DNA of 64,000 bases from Neobacillus sp. Marseille-Q6967 (GTDB lineage Bacteria > Bacillota > Bacilli > Bacillales > Cytobacillaceae). Under the pieces are notes generated by a model that was given only the letters and a program-made list of their open reading frames with translations, had not been told where the DNA came from and searched no databases. Shown piece after piece: positions 7,303-15,829 of the stretch (positions within the stretch are counted from its first letter, which is position 1; each line of letters opens with the position of its first letter). The translations under genes were made by a program, and so were the position numbers. The stretch lies in the NCBI RefSeq assembly GCF_946151075.1, contig NZ_OX267715.1, forward strand, positions 248,001 through 312,000, given 5' to 3'.

Positions 7303-8124
7303 ATGAACGTAGAAAAAATTCAAAACGCAGCCGCATTTTTAAAGGGTAAATATACAACTGTACCAAAGGTTGGCCTTATTTTAGGGTCCGGCCTTGGAGT
7401 CCTAGCAGATGAAATTCAAAATCCGATAAAAATACCTTATAACGAAATTCCCGATTTTCCAGTTTCTACAGTGGAGGGTCATGCAGGACAACTAGTTTTT
7501 GGTTTATTAAACGGTGTAGAAGTGGTCGCAATGCAAGGGCGGTTCCATTTTTATGAAGGCTATAGCATGGAAAAAGTTACATTCCCAGTCCGTGTTATGA
7601 AAGAACTAGGTGTCGAGATGTTAATCGTAACGAATGCAGCAGGCGGTGTAAACGAGAGCTTTGAAGCTGGGGATTTAATGATTATTAATGATCATATTAA
7701 CTTCATGGGAACAAACCCGTTAATCGGTCCTAATGATTCAAAGCTCGGAGTCCGATTCCCGGATATGTCAGAAGCATATACGAAGGAATTGCGCACTCTC
7801 GCAAAAGAGATTGCTGCCAGATTAAACATTCATGTTAAAGAAGGGGTTTATTTCGGAAATCCAGGCCCTGTATATGAAACACCAGCAGAAGTGAGAATGG
7901 TGAGAACTCTGGGAGGTGACGCGGTAGGAATGTCAACGGTTCCTGAAGTGATTGTTGCCCGCCACAGCGGCATGAAGGTATTAGGTATTTCTTGTATTTC
8001 CAATATGGCTGCTGGCATTTTAGATCAGCCTTTAACCCATGATGAAGTAATTGAAACAACAGAAAGGGTAAAAGCAAACTTCTTATTATATATAAAAGAA
8101 ATCGTACAAAGCATTGCGAAATAA
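7303..8124 (+). CDS. punA: Purine-nucleoside phosphorylase
   Basis: A 273-residue trimeric-type purine-nucleoside phosphorylase (PupG/PunA) that splits purine (deoxy)ribonucleosides with phosphate to give the base and pentose 1-phosphate, the substrate of DeoB. Visible family blocks include LILGSGLG (phosphate loop, near residue 25), [29 protein letters not shown], and [17 protein letters not shown] with the purine-binding region. Length is normal. AGTGAGGGATAAAC gives the ribosome-binding site overlapping the deoB stop. Confidence 0.95.
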   Translation: MNVEKIQNAAAFLKGKYTTVPKVGLILGSGLGVLADEIQNPIKIPYNEIPDFPVSTVEGHAGQLVFGLLNGVEVVAMQGRFHFYEGYSMEKVTFPVRVMKELGVEMLIVTNAAGGVNESFEAGDLMIINDHINFMGTNPLIGPNDSKLGVRFPDMSEAYTKELRTLAKEIAARLNIHVKEGVYFGNPGPVYETPAEVRMVRTLGGDAVGMSTVPEVIVARHSGMKVLGISCISNMAAGILDQPLTHDEVIETTERVKANFLLYIKEIVQSIAK

Positions 8125-8148
8125 CTATAGTGAAGTGGTGATTGAATA

Positions 8149-9453
8149 ATGAGAATGGTCGACTTAATCGAGAAAAAAAGGGATGGGCTTGAATTAACGA
8201 CGGAAGAAATTAATTTCTTTATTAAAGGATATACAGATGGGTCAATTCCGGATTATCAGGTAAGTGCTCTTACAATGGCAATTGTTTTCAGAGGAATGTC
8301 TGAGAAAGAAAGAGCAGATTTAACGATGGCCATGGTGAAATCAGGAGATCAAATTGATTTATCGCAAATTGAGGGTATTAAAGTTGACAAGCACTCTACT
8401 GGTGGTGTTGGAGACACAACAACGCTTGTTCTTGGACCGTTAGTTGCCGCCTTAGGTGTACCGGTTGCTAAAATGTCTGGCAGAGGTTTAGGTCATACTG
8501 GTGGAACCATTGATAAGTTAGAAGCTGTTAAAGGTTTCCATGTTGAAATTGATAATAATGAATTTATAGAACTTGTTAATAAAAACAAAATAGCCGTAAT
8601 TGGTCAAAGCGGTAACCTTACACCTGCAGATAAAAAGCTTTATGCGCTAAGAGATGTAACCGGCACTGTTGAAAGCATCCCGTTAATTGCCAGCTCAATA
8701 ATGAGTAAAAAAATTGCCGCGGGAGCAGATGCCATTGTTCTGGATGTAAAAACCGGTGCTGGCGCATTCATGAAAACACTGGATGACTCAAGAGAGCTGG
8801 CAAAAGCAATGGTTGGAATTGGGAATAAGGTTGGCAGAAGAACGATGGCAGTTATTTCTGATATGAGTCAGCCGCTTGGCTTTGCCATAGGCAATGCTCT
8901 AGAAGTAAAAGAAGCAATTGATACTTTAAAAGGTCAAGGTCCAGAGGACTTAACTGAACTTTGTTTAACTCTAGGAAGCCATATGGTTTACTTAGCAGAA
9001 AAAGCGAGTTCGCTGGAAGAAGCGCGGACAAAGCTAGAAAATGTCATAAAGGATGGAACTGCACTTGAAAAACTGAGAGTATTCTTAAGCTCACAGGGCG
9101 GCGATGCCTCCATTGTAGACGATCCTTCAAGATTGCCTCAGGCAAAATATACTTTCGAACTCGAGGCTAAAGAGGATGGTTATGTTTCTGAAATTGTCGC
9201 CGACGAGGTTGGAACAGCCGCGATGATTTTAGGTGCCGGCCGTGCAACAAAAGAATCAGTGATTGATCTTGCTGTTGGACTTGTTTTAAAGAAAAAAATT
9301 GGTGACCAAGTGAAAAAAGGCGAGTCATTAGTAACCATTTATAGTAACTTTGAAGATATTACTGAGGTAAAAGAAAAGCTTTATGAAAATATTAAAATTT
9401 CTTCATCAAAAGTAGAACCTCCTACTTTAATTCACGAAGAGATTACTGAATAA
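8149..9453 (+). CDS. pdp: Pyrimidine-nucleoside phosphorylase
   Basis: A 434-residue homodimeric phosphorylase of uridine, thymidine and deoxyuridine. It shares the family fold with TrpD: the signature [20 protein letters not shown] (phosphate loop) is near residues 78-97, [18 protein letters not shown] near 110, and the Lys-rich C-terminal biotinyl-like domain runs from about 330. The start [13 protein letters not shown] matches B. subtilis Pdp. In B. subtilis pdp sits in the dra-nupC operon; here it is the third gene of the deoB-punA cluster, so one transcript can handle purine and pyrimidine nucleosides. Confidence 0.95.
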   Translation: MRMVDLIEKKRDGLELTTEEINFFIKGYTDGSIPDYQVSALTMAIVFRGMSEKERADLTMAMVKSGDQIDLSQIEGIKVDKHSTGGVGDTTTLVLGPLVAALGVPVAKMSGRGLGHTGGTIDKLEAVKGFHVEIDNNEFIELVNKNKIAVIGQSGNLTPADKKLYALRDVTGTVESIPLIASSIMSKKIAAGADAIVLDVKTGAGAFMKTLDDSRELAKAMVGIGNKVGRRTMAVISDMSQPLGFAIGNALEVKEAIDTLKGQGPEDLTELCLTLGSHMVYLAEKASSLEEARTKLENVIKDGTALEKLRVFLSSQGGDASIVDDPSRLPQAKYTFELEAKEDGYVSEIVADEVGTAAMILGAGRATKESVIDLAVGLVLKKKIGDQVKKGESLVTIYSNFEDITEVKEKLYENIKISSSKVEPPTLIHEEITE

Positions 9454-9462
9454 AAATTATGC

Positions 9463-9495
9463 AAAAGTCCAGGAGCTGCTCCTGGACTTTTTTAT
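9463..9495 (+). terminator. Terminator of the deoB-punA-pdp operon
   Basis: AAAAGTCCAGGAG / CTCCTGGACTTTTTT, a nearly continuous stem with a tiny loop and T tail. Confidence 0.9.
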
Positions 9496-9517
9496 TTTTC
9501 ATTTAAAGGAAAATACT

Positions 9518-9546
9518 GTATAAAGTTGTTTGATTTGGAAAAAATG
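9518..9546 (+). promoter_or_regulatory. Candidate sigma-F promoter of dacF
   Basis: GTATA (9518-9522), 14 nt, then GGAAAAAATG (9537-9546), which fits the sigma-F -10 pattern GGnnAnAnTR. dacF is a sigma-F gene in B. subtilis. Confidence 0.55.
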
Positions 9547-9575
9547 GAACTTATAAAGAATGGAGGGTTATGCGA

Positions 9576-10745
9576 ATGAAACGATATGTCTCTTTACTAG
9601 TAATATCCTTTTTAATAACAAGTTTATGGATTCCATCCGTATCTGCAGAAGAGAAACAAAGTTCAGATATTACCAATAATGTAAGGTCAGCCATTCTCAT
9701 TGAGCGTGATACAGGGAAGGTTCTTTATGAAAAAAATGGCCATGAAGAGCTTCCGCCAGCGAGTATGACGAAAATCATGACGATGCTGCTTATTATGGAA
9801 GCAATTGACCAAGGGAAGTTAACCTGGGATGAAAAAGTTCGTACAAGTGAATATGCTGCTTCGATGGGTGGTTCCCAAATATTTTTAGAAGCAGGGGAAG
9901 AAATGACAACAAAACAAATGCTCCAAGGGATTGCCATCGGTTCTGGAAATGATGCCTCTGTGGCGATGGCGGAAAAAATTGCAGGGTCGGAAGAGGCATT
10001 TGTGGATATGATGAATGAAAAAGTGAAAGAGCTTGGATTAAAGCACACTATTTTTAAAAATACAACAGGGCTGCCTACAAGCGACCATTATAGCTCCGCC
10101 TATGATATGGCGATCATGGCAAAAGAACTATTAAAATATGAAGACATTACAAAGTTTACTGGTACGTATGAAGCTTATCTTCGTGAAAATACCGATAAAA
10201 AATTCTGGCTTGTAAATACCAACAAATTGGTTCGTTTTTATCCAGGTGTTGATGGACTTAAAACTGGTTTTACAGCTGAGGCAAAATACTGTTTAACGGC
10301 TACGGCGCAAAAAGACGGAATGCGTGTGATTGCAGTTGTTTTTGGTGCACCAACCTCTAAAGAAAGAAACGCACAGGTGACCAAGATGTTAAATTACGCC
10401 TTCGCCCAATATCAAACGCACCCTATGTTTAAACGAAATCAGTCGATTGGGAAAGCGGAAGTAAATAAAGGCAAGGAAAAAACAGTAACGGCCATCACAA
10501 GTGAGCCCTTATCCCTGCTGACAAAGAAGGGTGAAAAAACAGAAGATGTTAAACAAAAGATTACGTTAAAGAAAAATCTTGATGCACCAATAAAAAAAGG
10601 TGATAAAGTAGGGACAATTAAACTTACGAGGGATGGAAAAGTCATCCTCGAAAGCCCGCTCGTAGCAAAAAATGATGTAAAAGAAGCAGGCTGGTGGACC
10701 CTTTATAAACGCTCAATGGGCATGTTTACAAAAGCTGGTGAATAG
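9576..10745 (+). CDS. dacF: Sporulation D-alanyl-D-alanine carboxypeptidase DacF
   Basis: A 389-residue low-molecular-weight penicillin-binding protein that trims the terminal D-Ala from peptidoglycan stem peptides, helping set spore cortex cross-linking from the forespore side. A signal peptide covers residues 1-25 (cleavage near SVSA-EE). The serine peptidase motifs are complete: SMTK near residue 62, SGN near 126 and KTG near 229. The C-terminal PBP5-type domain follows and ends in a short amphipathic anchor. The second ATG (9576) is chosen because GGAGGG is 8 nt before it and too close to the first. It precedes spoIIA as in B. subtilis. Confidence 0.93.
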   Translation: MKRYVSLLVISFLITSLWIPSVSAEEKQSSDITNNVRSAILIERDTGKVLYEKNGHEELPPASMTKIMTMLLIMEAIDQGKLTWDEKVRTSEYAASMGGSQIFLEAGEEMTTKQMLQGIAIGSGNDASVAMAEKIAGSEEAFVDMMNEKVKELGLKHTIFKNTTGLPTSDHYSSAYDMAIMAKELLKYEDITKFTGTYEAYLRENTDKKFWLVNTNKLVRFYPGVDGLKTGFTAEAKYCLTATAQKDGMRVIAVVFGAPTSKERNAQVTKMLNYAFAQYQTHPMFKRNQSIGKAEVNKGKEKTVTAITSEPLSLLTKKGEKTEDVKQKITLKKNLDAPIKKGDKVGTIKLTRDGKVILESPLVAKNDVKEAGWWTLYKRSMGMFTKAGE

Positions 10746-10790
10746 TCTTGTCTAGCTCCAGCGCGCCTATACAAGGCGCTTCCGCTTTTC
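10746..10790. repeat. Dispersed palindromic repeat, family B copy 2
   Basis: TCTTGTCTAGCTCCAGCGCG, then CCTATACAAGGCGCTTCCGC and TTTTC. Same core as the copies at 5868 and 40369. It lies directly after dacF and ends one base before the Spo0A-box sequence. Confidence 0.75.
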
Positions 10791-10791
10791 G

Positions 10792-10798
10792 TGTCGAA
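10792..10798 (+). promoter_or_regulatory. Candidate Spo0A box upstream of spoIIAA
   Basis: TGTCGAA matches the 0A-box consensus TGNCGAA exactly. It lies 43 nt upstream of the sigma-H -35 element, the arrangement expected for Spo0A~P activation of spoIIA. Confidence 0.5.
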
Positions 10799-10841
10799 TA
10801 GTTACTTTTTTTAGCAGATATCAACTAGTTTTGTCTTGAGA

Positions 10842-10871
10842 GAAGGAGATTCGCAAGCCTATAACGAATTG
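10842..10871 (+). promoter_or_regulatory. Sigma-H promoter of the spoIIA operon
   Basis: GAAGGAGAT (10842-10850) and AACGAATTG (10863-10871), separated by 12 nt, match the sigma-H elements RNAGGAWWW and RNNGAATWW with only small deviations. spoIIA is transcribed by sigma-H in B. subtilis. Confidence 0.7.
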
Positions 10872-10904
10872 ACTCACTATACCAGATGAAGGAGGCCTTG
10901 GATA

Positions 10905-11255
10905 GTGAGTCTTAACATTGAAATGGAAGTAAAACATGATGTTTTATGCATACGATTAAGTGGGGAATTGGATCACCATACTGCTGATGAACTTCGAGAA
11001 CAAGCCACTAGCGTGATTGAAAAAAATGAAATTCGTCATATAGTTTTAAATCTGGAACAACTTTCTTTTATGGACAGTTCTGGATTAGGGGTCATTATAG
11101 GCAGATACAAGCAAATAAAACAGGTGCACGGTGAAATGGTCGTTTGTGCAATTTCCCCTGCAATACAAAGGTTATTCGATATGTCGGGATTATTTAAAAT
11201 TATCAAGCTAGAACCGACAGAAGAGTTTGCATTGCAAAGATTGGGGGTGGCCTGA
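10905..11255 (+). CDS. spoIIAA: Anti-sigma-F factor antagonist SpoIIAA
   Basis: A 116-residue STAS-domain protein. When unphosphorylated it binds SpoIIAB and frees sigma-F in the forespore; SpoIIAB phosphorylates it and SpoIIE dephosphorylates it. The phosphorylatable serine lies in [14 protein letters not shown] near residues 56-60. The protein is nearly collinear with B. subtilis SpoIIAA. The start is GTG at 10905, with GAAGGAGG upstream. The next gene begins 1 nt after the stop. Confidence 0.96.
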   Translation: MSLNIEMEVKHDVLCIRLSGELDHHTADELREQATSVIEKNEIRHIVLNLEQLSFMDSSGLGVIIGRYKQIKQVHGEMVVCAISPAIQRLFDMSGLFKIIKLEPTEEFALQRLGVA

Positions 11256-11256
11256 T

Positions 11257-11697
11257 ATGAAGAACCAAATGAAACTTCAATTCAGTGCTTTAAGTCAAAA
11301 CGAATCATTTGCTCGTGTCACGGTTGCAGCCTTTATTGCTCAACTCGATCCGACAATGGATGAACTGACAGAAATTAAAACAGTCGTTTCCGAGGCTGTT
11401 ACCAATTCTATCATCCATGGTTATGAAAATGACCCGGATGGAGTTGTCTATATTGAAGTGACAATTGATGATAGCTTAATTGATATTTCTATTAAAGACA
11501 TTGGATTGGGCATTACAGATGTGGAGGAAGCTCGTCAGCCATTATTTACAACAAAACCGGATTTAGAAAGGTCCGGTATGGGATTCACCATCATGGAAAA
11601 TTTCATGGATGAGATTGAGGTTCATTCACAGCCAGGTAAAGGAACCGAAGTAAGACTAAGAAAGCATTTACAATCCCGCAAAATGCTGTGCAATTAA
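11257..11697 (+). CDS. spoIIAB: Anti-sigma-F factor and serine kinase SpoIIAB
   Basis: A 146-residue GHKL-fold kinase that holds sigma-F inactive and phosphorylates SpoIIAA. The ATP site is complete: N-box [13 protein letters not shown] near residues 46-58, G1 box IKDIGLGI near 79-86 and G2 SGMGFTIM near 107-114. The ATG at 11257 follows TTGGGGGTGG; the longer frame from 11227 only reads through the end of spoIIAA. Size equals that of B. subtilis. Confidence 0.96.
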   Translation: MKNQMKLQFSALSQNESFARVTVAAFIAQLDPTMDELTEIKTVVSEAVTNSIIHGYENDPDGVVYIEVTIDDSLIDISIKDIGLGITDVEEARQPLFTTKPDLERSGMGFTIMENFMDEIEVHSQPGKGTEVRLRKHLQSRKMLCN

Positions 11698-11709
11698 GGA
11701 GACTTGCCG

Positions 11710-12468
11710 ATGGATGTGGAGGTCAAAAACGATAAAAGTCACACGTATTTAAAGGACCATGAAGTAAAAGAGCTTATAAAAAGGAGCCAGGACGGAGACC
11801 AGGATGCAAGAGATTTAATCGTTGAAAAAAATATGAGGCTTGTCTGGTCGGTTGTTCAGAGATTTTTGAACAGGGGCTATGATCCTGATGATCTTTTCCA
11901 AATTGGCTGCATTGGATTGCTTAAATCAGTGGATAAATTTGATTTATCATACGATGTGAAATTTTCTACTTATGCCGTGCCTATGATTATTGGAGAAATC
12001 CAAAGATTTATTCGTGATGATGGTACGGTAAAGGTCAGCCGCTCTTTAAAAGAAATGGGCAATAAAATAAGAAAAGCTAAGGATGAGTTATCAAAAAATC
12101 TTGGAAGGGTCCCAACGGTAAATGAAATTTCAGAGTATTTAGAGCTGTCGCCGGAGGATGTCATTCTTGCCCAAGAAGCAAGCCGGGCACCTTCCTCTAT
12201 TCATGAAACGGTATATGAAAATGATGGGGATCCAATCACGCTGTTAGACCAGATTGATGATGGCAATGAAGGCAAATGGTTTGATAAGATAGCCTTAAAG
12301 GAAGCCATACGTGAATTAGATGAACGTGAACGGCTAATCGTCTATTTACGATATTATAAGGACCAAACTCAATCGGAAGTCGCAGCCAGGCTCGGCATTT
12401 CCCAAGTACAGGTGTCAAGATTGGAAAAAAAGATATTGCTGCAAATGAAAGACCGTATGGATTTGTAA
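11710..12468 (+). CDS. sigF: Forespore RNA polymerase sigma factor SigF
   Basis: A 252-residue sigma-70 family factor that starts the forespore programme. Region 2 is seen in LVWSVVQRFLNRGYDPDDLF and QIGCIGLLKSVDKFD (about residues 40-80), followed by STYAVPMIIGEIQRFIRDDG. Region 3 lies near 105-150 and the region 4 helix-turn-helix near 215-245 (QSEVAARLGISQVQVSRLEK). The ATG at 11710 is preferred to the TTG at 11704 because AAGGAG is 8 nt upstream of it. It is the last gene of the spoIIA operon. Confidence 0.97.
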   Translation: MDVEVKNDKSHTYLKDHEVKELIKRSQDGDQDARDLIVEKNMRLVWSVVQRFLNRGYDPDDLFQIGCIGLLKSVDKFDLSYDVKFSTYAVPMIIGEIQRFIRDDGTVKVSRSLKEMGNKIRKAKDELSKNLGRVPTVNEISEYLELSPEDVILAQEASRAPSSIHETVYENDGDPITLLDQIDDGNEGKWFDKIALKEAIRELDERERLIVYLRYYKDQTQSEVAARLGISQVQVSRLEKKILLQMKDRMDL

Positions 12469-12487
12469 TCCATATGGTCTTTTTTTA
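12451..12487 (+). terminator. Terminator overlapping the 3' end of sigF
   Basis: GACCGTATGGAT / ATCCATATGGTC (one G-U pair) with loop TTGTA, then seven T. The stem includes the last codons and stop of sigF. Confidence 0.88.
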
Positions 12488-12507
12488 GTAAAGATCAAAT
12501 TTTTGTT

Positions 12508-12514
12508 CATACTA
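12508..12514 (+). promoter_or_regulatory. Candidate sigma-G -10 element for the spoVA operon
   Basis: CATACTA fits the sigma-G -10 (CATnnTA). The -35 is weak (GTAAA near 12488). spoVA is a sigma-G operon in B. subtilis. Confidence 0.35.
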
Positions 12515-12552
12515 ATCAATACAAGGAAATCATTGTGTGGGGAGTGAATGTT

Positions 12553-13173
12553 TTGGAAAAAACAGTCTACATCCGCATGCGGAATCGGGTTTTGGTGAAG
12601 CCAGACCAGAAAATTTATTTAACGGATATTGCACAAATAATTGCACCTGAAAACTTCCTCCAGCCATTAAAACATCTAATGGTCCATCAGATAACGGAAG
12701 AGGATAATAAAATCGTGATAATTGATGTTATGAGAGTAATTAGACAGATCTCCAGCATGATTCCAAATGCAGAAGTACAAACGATTGGGCCTGCACAAGC
12801 CATTATTGAAGTAGTTTATAAGAAAAAACAAATGTCATATCCCTTATTTCTTCTAATTTGGTTTCTTTTATTTTTTGGTTCAGCAATGGCCATTATGAAT
12901 TTTCACGATGACGTAAGTATGCAAAGTGTACAGGAAAAGATTTATACCATGATTACCGGTATGGAAGATTCAAAGCCCTGGCTCTTTCAAATCCCTTATT
13001 CTATCGGATTGGGCCTAGGAATGGTTTTATTTTTTAACCATGTTTTCCAAAAGAGGATTAATGAAGAACCAAGTCCGCTTGAAGTGGAGATGTTTAATTA
13101 CCAAATGGATATCGATAATTACGTCATCATCCATGAAAATAAAGAAAGTATGAAACATGTCCATGACGATTAA
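12553..13173 (+). CDS. spoVAA: Stage V sporulation protein AA
   Basis: A 206-residue membrane protein, exactly the B. subtilis length, of the SpoVA apparatus that moves dipicolinic acid and calcium into the forespore and out at germination. The N-terminal soluble domain (about residues 1-90) is followed by two transmembrane spans (near 97-118 and 144-165) and a conserved PSPLEVEMFNYQ tail. The TTG at 12553 is chosen because GGGGAGTGA lies just upstream and the length then matches the family. It overlaps spoVAB by 17 nt. Confidence 0.92.
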   Translation: MEKTVYIRMRNRVLVKPDQKIYLTDIAQIIAPENFLQPLKHLMVHQITEEDNKIVIIDVMRVIRQISSMIPNAEVQTIGPAQAIIEVVYKKKQMSYPLFLLIWFLLFFGSAMAIMNFHDDVSMQSVQEKIYTMITGMEDSKPWLFQIPYSIGLGLGMVLFFNHVFQKRINEEPSPLEVEMFNYQMDIDNYVIIHENKESMKHVHDD

Positions 13174-13585
13174 AGTGCTTGCAGTCCTTTTTTTAGGTTT
13201 ATCGGCAGGATTAGCAGTAGGTTCTGGTTTTGTTGCGTTTTTAATTGTATTAGGGATCATCCCTAGACTGACACAACTATCGAAAACGATGAAGATGATT
13301 CATTATTATGAATGGGCCGTTGTTTTCGGAGCATTAGCTGGTGTAGTCGCAAGTTTAAGGGATCCAATATTTGGTCTATCTGAATATATAATGATTCCCC
13401 TTGGTTTAGCTGGGGGTATCTTTGTTGGAATGTTAGCTGCAGGGTTAACAGAGGCGCTAAATGTTTTCCCTATTCTCGCAAAGAGAATGGGGATCGATGG
13501 AAAAATAATTATTTTAATAATGGCGATAGTTCTAGGAAAAATTGTTGGTTCCATCTTTCAATGGGTCTATTTTGTTCATCATTAA
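13157..13585 (+). CDS. spoVAB: Stage V sporulation protein AB
   Basis: A 142-residue integral membrane protein with about four hydrophobic segments and the family block [12 protein letters not shown] plus [12 protein letters not shown]. It is a subunit of the SpoVA system. The start lies inside the end of spoVAA, so coupling is likely. In B. subtilis the next genes are spoVAC, spoVAD and spoVAEb. Here none of the three is present, and spoVAEa follows after 26 nt. Confidence 0.92.
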   Translation: MSMTIKVLAVLFLGLSAGLAVGSGFVAFLIVLGIIPRLTQLSKTMKMIHYYEWAVVFGALAGVVASLRDPIFGLSEYIMIPLGLAGGIFVGMLAAGLTEALNVFPILAKRMGIDGKIIILIMAIVLGKIVGSIFQWVYFVHH

Positions 13586-13611
13586 AATCTGCCAAGAAAG
13601 GACATCCCATA

Positions 13612-14190
13612 ATGAGTAATCGAAGGCGGGTTATTTTAATTACAGATGGTGATGAGTATGCAAAAAGAGCAGTGGAGCATGTAGCCCATGAAATTGGCGG
13701 GCGCTGTATTACCCAATCTCAAGGTAATCCATCCGTATTAACTGGAGAAGAAATTGTCAAGTTAATAAAAAAAGCAGATCATGATCCTGTGTTAGTCATG
13801 TTTGATGACAGCGGGCTTGTTGGTGAAGGGGCAGGCGAAAGAGCATTAAAATATGTAGCAAGTCATAAAGACATTGAAGTCCTAGGGGTTATAGCAGTGG
13901 CCGCACAAACACATCAGGCAGAGTGGACAAAGGTAGATGTCTGCATTGACCGTGAAGGGGAATTAACCCCTTATGGGGTGGATAAATTTGGTATCCCGGA
14001 GCTGGAAATTGGAAGGCTGAATGGGGATACCGTTTATAGTATCGATGAACTAGATGTGCCTATTGTCGTAGGGATTGGAGATGTAGGAAAAATGGCAAAG
14101 CGGGATTCCTATGAAATTGGAGCCCCTATTACAAAGAAGGCAGTTGAATTGATTTTAGAAAGGAGCGGATACCGTGTCGCGGAAGAATGA
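13612..14190 (+). CDS. spoVAEA: Stage V sporulation protein AE, soluble form (SpoVAEa)
   Basis: A 192-residue soluble protein closely resembling B. subtilis Spo[24 protein letters not shown] at the start, [11 protein letters not shown] near residue 65, and [13 protein letters not shown] near 125. It has no transmembrane segment and is the only soluble SpoVA protein besides SpoVAD; its exact role is unknown. The ATG at 13612 follows AAAGGA; the longer frame from 13561 overlaps spoVAB and is rejected. The gene overlaps spoVAF by 17 nt. Confidence 0.9.
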   Translation: MSNRRRVILITDGDEYAKRAVEHVAHEIGGRCITQSQGNPSVLTGEEIVKLIKKADHDPVLVMFDDSGLVGEGAGERALKYVASHKDIEVLGVIAVAAQTHQAEWTKVDVCIDREGELTPYGVDKFGIPELEIGRLNGDTVYSIDELDVPIVVGIGDVGKMAKRDSYEIGAPITKKAVELILERSGYRVAEE

Positions 14191-15655
14191 ACAAAAATGG
14201 CCAATACCTGAATCACTGCATGAAGTTGAAAATTATATGAAACAACGTGTTGGTTTAGATGTAAGTTTCGACTTTGGTGTTCGAAAATTAAAGATTCTAA
14301 AAAAAGATGTCCATTTCTATTGGGTAACTGGATTAACGGACACTAGATATATAATAGAAGTGGTGGAAGAATTAGTAGCGATAAATGATCACGAAAAATT
14401 GTCAACCGATCTTTTTAAAATCGTTGAAAACCGGCTCGTCAATCAATCCGTTCAGCCTATTAAAACGCTGGATGAAATGGTTACTCAAGTATTATCGGGT
14501 TTAATTGTAGTCGTAGTTGAGGGGTCAAATACTGCTCTTGCAGTTGATGTCAGAAGTTACCCTGGACGAAGCCCGCAAGAACCCGATACAGAAAAGGTGG
14601 TCAGGGGTTCACGTGACGGCTTTGTAGAAAATATTGTCTTAAATACTGCATTAACACGAAGAAGAATTCGCGATGAACGGCTGCGTATTGAGATTATGAA
14701 GATAGGAGAACGCTCAAAAACAGATGTTGCGATTGGCTATTTAGCAGATGTGGCAGACCCGGATCTTGTTAATATTATTCGTAAAGAGCTTAAGGCCATT
14801 GAAGTAGATGGAATTCCGATGGCGGATAAAACCATTGAGGAATTTATACTAAAACAGGGTTTTAATCCGTTTCCCCTTGTTAGATATACAGAGCGGGCGG
14901 ATGTAGCTGCTGCACATATTTTAGAAGGGCATGTCGTTATTTATGTCGACACCTCTCCGAGTGTAATTATTGCGCCAACTACTTATTTTCATCATGTCCA
15001 GCATGCTGAGGAATTTCGGGAGTCCCCTTTAATGGGTACGTTTATGCGCTGGTCTCGGTTTTTGGGAATCTTAGTATCCATCTTTTTACTTCCGTTATGG
15101 ATGTTGTTCGTATTAGAACCGGAATTATTACCAAAGACACTTTCATTTATCGGGCCAAACGAAAAGACAAATATTCCGATTGTCGTACAAATCATATTAG
15201 CTGATTTTGGACTCGAGTTTCTAAGAATTGCAGCGATTCATACACCTACCCCTCTATCAACAGCAATGGGATTAATTGCAGCCGTATTAATTGGACAAAT
15301 TGCAGTTGATGTTGGTCTGTTTGTTCCAGAGGTTATTTTATACGTGGCGGTAGCTGGAATTGGTACATTTACAACACCAAGTTATGAGTTAAGTGTAGCT
15401 AATAAAATTATACGTATGATTTTGGTTGTCCTCGTTGCGGCCTTCCATACACCAGGGTTTGTAATCGGAACGACATTAGTGTTTATTTACCTCGCCAGAA
15501 CTCGGGCACTTGACACACCATATCTTTGGCCGTTTCTTCCGTTTGAACCCAAGGGCTTCTTACAAATTATTTTTCGCAGAGCTATACCCGGATCTTTTCT
15601 CCGGCCCAGCATTGTTCACCCTAGAAATCGTTACCGGCAGCCGCCCAAAAGTTAA
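14174..15655 (+). CDS. spoVAF: Stage V sporulation protein AF (GerA-family A subunit)
   Basis: A 493-residue homologue of germinant-receptor A subunits (GerAA family). It has a large N-terminal cytoplasmic domain (about 1-285) and a membrane domain of about five spans (near 290-435). The family block with [19 protein letters not shown] is near residue 357. In B. subtilis SpoVAF with a partner membrane protein amplifies early ion release during germination; that role is inferred here. The start is GTG at 14174, with AAAGGAG 8 nt upstream inside spoVAEa. The C-terminal tail is basic and Pro/Arg-rich. Confidence 0.93.
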   Translation: MSRKNEQKWPIPESLHEVENYMKQRVGLDVSFDFGVRKLKILKKDVHFYWVTGLTDTRYIIEVVEELVAINDHEKLSTDLFKIVENRLVNQSVQPIKTLDEMVTQVLSGLIVVVVEGSNTALAVDVRSYPGRSPQEPDTEKVVRGSRDGFVENIVLNTALTRRRIRDERLRIEIMKIGERSKTDVAIGYLADVADPDLVNIIRKELKAIEVDGIPMADKTIEEFILKQGFNPFPLVRYTERADVAAAHILEGHVVIYVDTSPSVIIAPTTYFHHVQHAEEFRESPLMGTFMRWSRFLGILVSIFLLPLWMLFVLEPELLPKTLSFIGPNEKTNIPIVVQIILADFGLEFLRIAAIHTPTPLSTAMGLIAAVLIGQIAVDVGLFVPEVILYVAVAGIGTFTTPSYELSVANKIIRMILVVLVAAFHTPGFVIGTTLVFIYLARTRALDTPYLWPFLPFEPKGFLQIIFRRAIPGSFLRPSIVHPRNRYRQPPKS

Positions 15656-15732
15656 CATTTAACAAGTATTTGCGGAAAGCGAAAGGATATGCTAAAGTTA
15701 TTTTAATAAAAGATTAGAATAAAGGATAAAAA

Positions 15733-15772
15733 CAGGCAGTATCCTTTGCGGATTCTGTCTATTTATTTATTA
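15733..15772 (+). terminator. Probable terminator of the spoVA operon
   Basis: AGGCAGTATCC / GGATTCTGTCT imperfect stem (one G-U, one mismatch), loop TTTGC, followed by TATTTATTTATT. Confidence 0.5.
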
Positions 15773-15829
15773 CATTTTTATTGTACAACATATACTAATA
15801 GAGAGTTCTTTCGGAGAGAGGGGAAGGGT

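Noticed and set aside
15656..15829. Lysine riboswitch before lysA
   Set aside because: The leader is short and contains only the spoVA terminator-like stem; the conserved L-box elements were not seen.
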